A model generated the notes under the pieces. It saw only the letters and a program-made list of their open reading frames with translations, had not been told where the DNA came from and searched no databases. Positions 7,289 through 11,186 of a DNA stretch of 11,186 nucleotides are shown here, one piece after another; positions within the stretch are counted from its first letter, which is position 1, and each line of letters starts with the position of its first letter. Location: NCBI GenBank assembly GCA_003550305.1, contig QKYT01000234.1, positions 122,650-133,835 of the forward strand. Direction: 5' to 3'. A program made the position numbers and the translations under genes. This DNA is from Glomus cerebriforme. Its lineage: Eukaryota > Glomeromycota > Glomeromycetes > Glomerales > Glomeraceae.

Positions 7289-7788
7289 AAAATAAACTTT
7301 ACAAAAACCAGATCTAATACAATTTAGTGAAATCACAGACTTTTTTGATTGGGTAGAATTCTAAAACAGAGGTACTATACACACATAGTTGTTACTAAAC
7401 AACTAACACTATTAACTATATGGAACTCATTATATAAATCCTAACTTTATTATAATGCAGTTATAGCTAATCAAATACATATCTGTAATCAAAATGTTAC
7501 AGACAAATACTTTTAGGTAAAATATGTAAAAAGATTTTCCATATTCTTTTAGCCATGAAAAACTATCATATTTACAAATGTATAATTAAAGCAAATTTTT
7601 TACATTATAATCTGGAATATTCAATATCCAATATATAACATACAAAGATTCACCAATACTATATGAGCAAATATATCACATAACTATTAATAATTCTTGA
7701 AGATAAACTATTATTTCAAAAAAAGCCCTACCATACTCAACAATATTCTTCCTATAAACACTTTTTATAATATTAATAATCATATTAA
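7289..7788. other. No gene seen
   Basis: All frames are interrupted often; there are no recognisable RNA genes or repeats beyond simple AT-rich sequence. Confidence 0.4.
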
Positions 7789-8148
7789 AAAAAAGGTTGT
7801 TCATTTATTTCTTTAATTTATTCCCAAAGATTATCATTAAGTTTTATACTTAATAATAAAAAAGAAGAAGTTGAAGTAGTTGAGAGTGGAAATAATGATC
7901 AAGAAATGGCCAGTGTTTATAATGTTAGTGAACATCATATTATTATAAATCCAGATGATCCTTTAATAAATCAAGATATTACAGATATTTTTAGTAATCT
8001 GGGTTCATTGCTTATATTGTCCTTAGATGAATTCGAGATTAAAAAGAAGTCAACCTGTACAATATTAACTAATATTATACTACATATATATGAATTATCA
8101 TTAAAAGATCAAATCAATAGCAAAATTATGAGGAAACACCAATTTTGA
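7789..8148 (+). CDS. Hypothetical protein, possibly fragment
   Basis: The frame is open from 7789 to a TGA at 8146 (119 codons). The first ATG is at 7906, giving an 80-residue protein beginning MASVYNVSEHHIIINPDDPL. The upstream open part (KKEEVEVVESGNNDQE) is acidic and protein-like, so the true coding start may be earlier or in a lost upstream exon. The middle is acidic/hydrophobic (DITDIFSNLGSLLILSLDEF); the C-terminus is basic. I see no known domain, signal peptide or membrane span. It lies at the right end of the relic field, on the same strand. It may be a degraded transposon gene or an unknown small gene. Confidence 0.35.
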   Translation, partial: KKGCSFISLIYSQRLSLSFILNNKKEEVEVVESGNNDQEMASVYNVSEHHIIINPDDPLINQDITDIFSNLGSLLILSLDEFEIKKKSTCTILTNIILHIYELSLKDQINSKIMRKHQF

Positions 8149-8285
8149 CATCATATTCTATTATTAATTTATTATGAAAAACTTGAGGTTTTTTGTAATT
8201 TATATAAAGAATGAAAAAAGGGACGCACGATTAAAAGCCAAGTGATAGATCAAATTTATATGTAATAATACAAAATGTAATGAAC

Positions 8286-8580
8286 TTTAAAAATAAACAA
8301 CATTAAGAAAAATCCTTGCAATTTTTCTTGATAATCAGAATTTTAATTTATTAATTATTCTTTAAAAATAAGCAATATCAACAAAAATCCTCAAGAATTT
8401 TGTTAAAATCAGGATTTAATTTTTTTAATCACTCTTTAAACCTTAAAAAATAAGCAGTATTAACAAAAATCCTCAAGGATTTTTCTTAAAATTGGAATCT
8501 CAATTTATTTGTTACTCTTTGAAAATCAGTATCAAGATATTTATTTGGTTGCCCTTTAAACTTTAAAATAAGAAATTTAT
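8286..8580. repeat. Degenerate ~75-85-bp tandem repeat with internal palindrome
   Basis: Units start at 8286, 8361, 8435 and, partially, 8518 and about 8553. Each begins CTTTAAA(CCTT)AAAAATAAGCA, then reads ACAAAAATCCT. In copy 3 the core AAAAATCCT CA AGGATTTTT (8465-8484) is a perfect hairpin; copies 1 and 2 carry decayed versions (8307-8326 and 8382-8401). Copy 3 has a small internal insertion. Non-coding. Confidence 0.7.
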
Positions 8581-8803
8581 TTTTAAATTTATTAAATATA
8601 AATTTGTAAATTAACTTAAGTTAGCTCTTGATTAATGATGAACCTTCTTTATACAATGTCAATTCTATGGAATAATATGGTAACTGATTTTTTGATCAGG
8701 GAAAGAAGGTAAAATAAATTAGTATCATTGATTTCTTCTAATTATTCACCTTTCTTTATTTTACTTACATTATTTTTTGATCTGGAAATTAAATTAAAGG
8801 TGA
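8581..8803. other. Non-coding spacer
   Basis: No open frame or RNA gene is visible. GTAAAATAAA (8709-8718) and TTTATTTTAC (8757-8766) are inverse complements, and ATTTTTTGATCWGG occurs twice (about 8689 and 8771). These are weak signals in AT-rich DNA. Confidence 0.35.
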
Positions 8804-9114
8804 CACAACACATATTATCATAATATTCCTAGAAGCAGCCATGCTGAATTCTAAAAGAGCGTCTCTCAAAGAATCCAGCACTGGTACTATTTAACTTTTA
8901 CTTCTTCTCAATGTGAGCAGAAATGGAAAAACTTAGTTCGTGTCTTTTATGTTAGTAAAATAATAATAATTATATAATATCAGATATATATATTAACAGG
9001 ATTAATTTTTTAGAATTTTTGTGAATGGTGTAATGGCTCAAGAAGAGGTAGATGGTCGAGGATTGGGGAAAGGTATTATAGGATATTTCAAACTAGGTTT
9101 TTGGAACAGATCTG
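8804..9114 (+). pseudogene. Myb/SANT-like DNA-binding protein fragment, broken
   Basis: Exon sequence up to 8950 reads AEF (stop TAA at 8852) KSVSQRIQH...YLTFTSSQCEQKWKNLV. This matches the second and third helices of Myb/SANT-like (trihelix/MADF-type) DNA-binding domains expanded in Rhizophagus, where the stop position is normally Trp. A 63-nt intron follows. The next exon (from 9014) gives CEWCNGSRRGRWSRIGERYY and RIFQTRF in frame. Near 9100 an extra T shifts the frame; the other frame gives the expected FW-RSGNY ending. With a stop, a frameshift and no visible first helix or start codon, this is a pseudogene. A second intron (about 9115-9184) may follow. Family assignment is by motif recognition. 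Confidence 0.55.
8951..9013 (+). other. Intron in the Myb/SANT-like pseudogene
   Basis: Donor GTTAGT (8951), a branch-like TATTAAC (8991-8997) and acceptor TTTTTTAG (9013) define a 63-nt phase-0 intron. Joining the exons continues the domain in one frame. The retained splice signals show the copy came through DNA duplication, not reverse transcription. Confidence 0.5.
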
Positions 9115-9242
9115 GTAATTACTAAGATTTAAAAATTTTTTAAGTAAATTCTTATATTTATATTAAATTTAATTATTTTCTTAGAGAACTATCATACCAG
9201 AAGGTGATGTAGAAACACCAGGCACATTTGGCCTTTCAATTA

Positions 9243-9267
9243 ATTTTATTATTATTATTATATTTTT
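9243..9267. repeat. ATT microsatellite
   Basis: A short (ATT)n run lies between the Myb-like remnant and the retrotransposon. Simple-sequence repeat, no further role evident. Confidence 0.5.
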
Positions 9268-9306
9268 AGCTGATCTAGATATTTTTTGAAAAGGGAAAAT
9301 TTATTC

Positions 9307-9349
9307 CTCACCCCAGGTGAGATCAATATTCCTCATCCCATCACGTGAT
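9307..9349. repeat. Hairpin and CACGTG palindrome upstream of the LINE ORF
   Basis: CTCACC (9307-9312) and GGTGAG (9316-9321) form a perfect 6-bp stem with a CCA loop. ATTCCTCAYCCC occurs twice in direct orientation (about 9303 and 9328). ATCACGTGAT (9340-9349) is a perfect palindrome containing the E-box core CACGTG. The patch is more G+C-rich than its left flank and may be a separate small element between the Myb remnant and the retrotransposon. Confidence 0.4.
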
Positions 9350-9386
9350 CATATAATGATATATAATGTGAATGATTGCATTTTAA

Positions 9387-11186
9387 ATTTTTTCCAAAAA
9401 ATGGATCATATATTATGATCCAATGTTCGCTTTTATCAATAATTCAATTTCCGATAACATTTTAGATTTTAATATTCCTATTACCAAAATTAGAGACATT
9501 AACCGGATAGATTCGGACCAAATTATCAATTTCAACACTAAAGTCATCGGCTACCTAGACGATACTACGTGGTTCGCTCATTCTCTCGATCACCTACAAA
9601 AATATCTAGCTATATCGCTAGAATTTTACAACTTTGCGAATATTCAAATTAACNTCGATAAATANGAAATTATGACCAATATACCCAAANCACAGAACAA
9701 AACTTTTCCATTACAACTAAATAATACCAATATTTTGATAACAACAGCCTCCCGACACCAAGTTAAACGCATTCTTGGTGTCTATTTCAANGCCAACAAC
9801 AATCCTTCTGGTACTATTAAAAAAATGCGACAAATTGTCGCTGAATTTTGTTTTTCCTTACGGAAAAAAGCTCTATTACACCAACATGTCACCTATCTTA
9901 CCAACACAGTCCTCCTTCCTAGATTAGAATATATATCCCAAACAACAGTTTTGTCCCAATCCCAATGTGTTCAATTAATGTCACCTATTAAGAAACTTTT
10001 TAAACATACTTTATCACTACCATCCACCATCAATAATAATATTATTTCTACACATTTGTTTCCNTCCATTAATAATTTAACAAGTACACAACTTCAACTT
10101 CACCTTTCACAAATTAATTATTTACTTAATTCTGTCCCCCTTAAAACAATTGCAATTCAAAAACTATTAGATACACAATATTTTTTCTGGTTACCTTATT
10201 TTCCTGATCATTTACACATTTCTAAATCCAATTTGTTATCTTCTAACGTGTCATACTTAACNAAATGTGCATTTCTATTCTCAAAATATTTTATTTCTAT
10301 TCATTCAAATCTAGATACACAAATTAAATCAGGCANAACGCCGATAGTAGAATATTTTCCCGATTTCACGACTCAAGATCTTAAATCCCTTCGAACAAAA
10401 CGAATCATCTACATGGATCAATGTGTCAACCTNGATGGTATCTATCTTCGTGATTATAAAGACATAAATTGTCTCAACCATCAAGGCCCATTACCCAACT
10501 GGTACACNAAAATCGCTACAGAATGTTCATACGGCCCCAATGCTAAACTCTATGTTCCTCTTACAACTTCTATTCAAACTACANTACCCCCTTCTAATAT
10601 ACCAAATGATTTAAACTCCTTCTATTTCCGTCCCAAACAAAAAGTTTGGGTCATTTACTGGGATCCATCTATTAATAATATACACGTAGGCCGTATAATA
10701 GAAATCAAAAACCCNTCCCATGGCATCTCAACTACCTTTATAGAACATTGGCAATATTCCCCTTTAACTATAGATACAATCAATAACACCCCACGTCAAT
10801 TTGTCCCCATTTTTATTCCTTGCCCACATTGTAATTTACACACTTATTTTCACAGAGATATACGCCCAAAATGCGTTATAGAAATTCAATCGCACAGACT
10901 CTATAGAATTTCNGTTCGAGATAAAAAATATAANCCGTTCTCGTCTTTTACAATCCCCTATCCCAAATTTATTATTAGTAAAGATCCTTTTCACACGCTG
11001 CGAGTNTTAGCGTANAATTTTTATTTACAACTTTCCACCCGCCCATCCCCCATTCAGTTAACTGACAATTTACCAAACACTTTCACTTCCTCAACTTCGA
11101 CAGTAACATCTATCAACCCGTCACTTACCAACTTCCCATTAGACCCTTATATTGCTTCCATTTTTATAGGTTGCAATAATACTCTT
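9387..11186 (+). CDS. Non-LTR retrotransposon reverse transcriptase, partial at both ends
   Basis: One frame is open for 600 codons to the right edge without a definite stop; the first in-frame ATG is at 9423. WIIYYDPMF (9402-9428) is the block just before the catalytic palm in LINE reverse transcriptases. VIGYLDDTTWFAHS (9543-9584) carries the YLDD catalytic Asp pair (9558-9563). IN-DK-EIMTN (9645-9677) and the RILGVYF block (9768-9788) are the following RT motifs and thumb. Beyond lies a long linker/thumb region, then KVWVIYWDPS (10642-10671) and a Cys/His cluster C-P-H-C...H...H...C (10821-10874) that could bind zinc. An RNase H domain would be expected further right. The fingers and first catalytic Asp are missing, so the left end is truncated. 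Two TAN codons (9663 and 11013) could be Tyr or stop. Cytosine-rich codon use contrasts with the flanks, fitting a younger insertion. Confidence 0.82.
   Translation, partial: MFSKKWIIYYDPMFAFINNSISDNILDFNIPITKIRDINRIDSDQIINFNTKVIGYLDDTTWFAHSLDHLQKYLAISLEFYNFANIQINXDKXEIMTNIPKXQNKTFPLQLNNTNILITTASRHQVKRILGVYFXANNNPSGTIKKMRQIVAEFCFSLRKKALLHQHVTYLTNTVLLPRLEYISQTTVLSQSQCVQLMSPIKKLFKHTLSLPSTINNNIISTHLFXSINNLTSTQLQLHLSQINYLLNSVPLKTIAIQKLLDTQYFFWLPYFPDHLHISKSNLLSSNVSYLXKCAFLFSKYFISIHSNLDTQIKSGXTPIVEYFPDFTTQDLKSLRTKRIIYMDQCVNXDGIYLRDYKDINCLNHQGPLPNWYXKIATECSYGPNAKLYVPLTTSIQTTXPPSNIPNDLNSFYFRPKQKVWVIYWDPSINNIHVGRIIEIKNXSHGISTTFIEHWQYSPLTIDTINNTPRQFVPIFIPCPHCNLHTYFHRDIRPKCVIEIQSHRLYRIXVRDKKYXPFSSFTIPYPKFIISKDPFHTLRXLAXNFYLQLSTRPSPIQLTDNLPNTFTSSTSTVTSINPSLTNFPLDPYIASIFIGCNNTL
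9390..11186 (+). mobile_element. 5'-truncated LINE-type retrotransposon insertion
   Basis: Base composition changes from decayed AT-rich DNA to a C-rich coding strand near 9390-9402, inside what should be the middle of the RT domain. Loss of the 5' part is the usual product of incomplete target-primed reverse transcription. The 3' end, poly-A tail and target-site duplication lie outside the window. Confidence 0.65.
9402..9422. repeat. 9-bp-stem hairpin at the LINE junction
   Basis: TGGATCATA (9402-9410) and TATGATCCA (9414-9422) are exact inverse complements with a TAT loop. The same bases encode the WIIYYDP block of the reverse transcriptase, so the palindrome may be a coding coincidence. 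Confidence 0.5.

Noticed and set aside
4321..8148. Reassigned stop codons (alternative genetic code) as explanation for interrupted frames
   Set aside because: TAA, TAG and TGA all interrupt the relics and frameshifts occur too, while the LINE ORF and kinase-like exons read cleanly with the standard code. Decay is simpler.
8689..8790. Direct repeat of ATTTTTTGATCWGG and a 10-bp inverted repeat
   Set aside because: Short and AT-rich; no element boundary or duplication around them.
1..11186. CRISPR array, tRNA or rRNA genes
   Set aside because: No regularly spaced identical repeats with unique spacers; no cloverleaf or rRNA signature seen by eye on either strand. The tandem units present are coding duplications or minisatellites.

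Overview
This looks like a nuclear contig from an arbuscular mycorrhizal fungus, most likely Rhizophagus irregularis or a close Glomeromycotina relative. The evidence is an extremely AT-rich, homopolymer-laden background, short GT-AG introns of about 60-80 nt, and a minus-strand protein with the NWTSGN-(D)IDKFIQDTQ / ALEWIPY / SLNNS blocks that I recognise from the expanded protein-kinase-like families of that genus. A non-LTR retrotransposon ORF and decayed transposon genes fit the same picture. The species call comes from remembered family features, not from a search.

Layout. Positions 1-1310 (minus) hold the best gene: a spliced, tandemly duplicated kinase N-lobe-like protein that runs off the left edge. 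Two introns (803-881 and 248-328) join three exons, all in phase 0. The exon+intron unit repeats about every 550 bp. Each unit keeps the start of a kinase domain (degenerate glycine loop, candidate lysine, the YGITQD-ET block) but has no catalytic C-lobe. Positions 1311-3639 are non-coding and hold several fold-back structures, including a roughly 290-bp MITE-like element at 2809-3096. A sequence block upstream of the kinase-like gene recurs upstream of a 48-codon ORF at 3640.

Positions 4321-8148 are a graveyard of decayed plus-strand coding sequence. One piece is recognisable as a hAT-family transposase remnant (4321-4716) with its catalytic core missing. The others (4717-4872, 5172-5540, 5738-5866, 5953-6069, 7115-7288, 7789-8148) are open stretches of unknown origin. 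Positions 8286-8580 are a degenerate ~75-85-bp tandem repeat with an internal palindrome. Positions 8804-9114 are a broken Myb/SANT-like DNA-binding gene that still shows a convincing phase-0 intron.

From about 9390 to the right edge lies the 3' part of a LINE-type reverse transcriptase ORF. It has 600 codons without a definite stop, the YLDD catalytic motif near its start, and the upstream half of the RT domain missing. All 15 ambiguous bases of the window lie in this ORF, and 11 of them are at third codon positions.

The genes do not form a pathway. The window is accessory, repeat-driven sequence: one lineage-expanded gene undergoing internal tandem duplication next to transposon debris and a comparatively fresh retrotransposon insertion.
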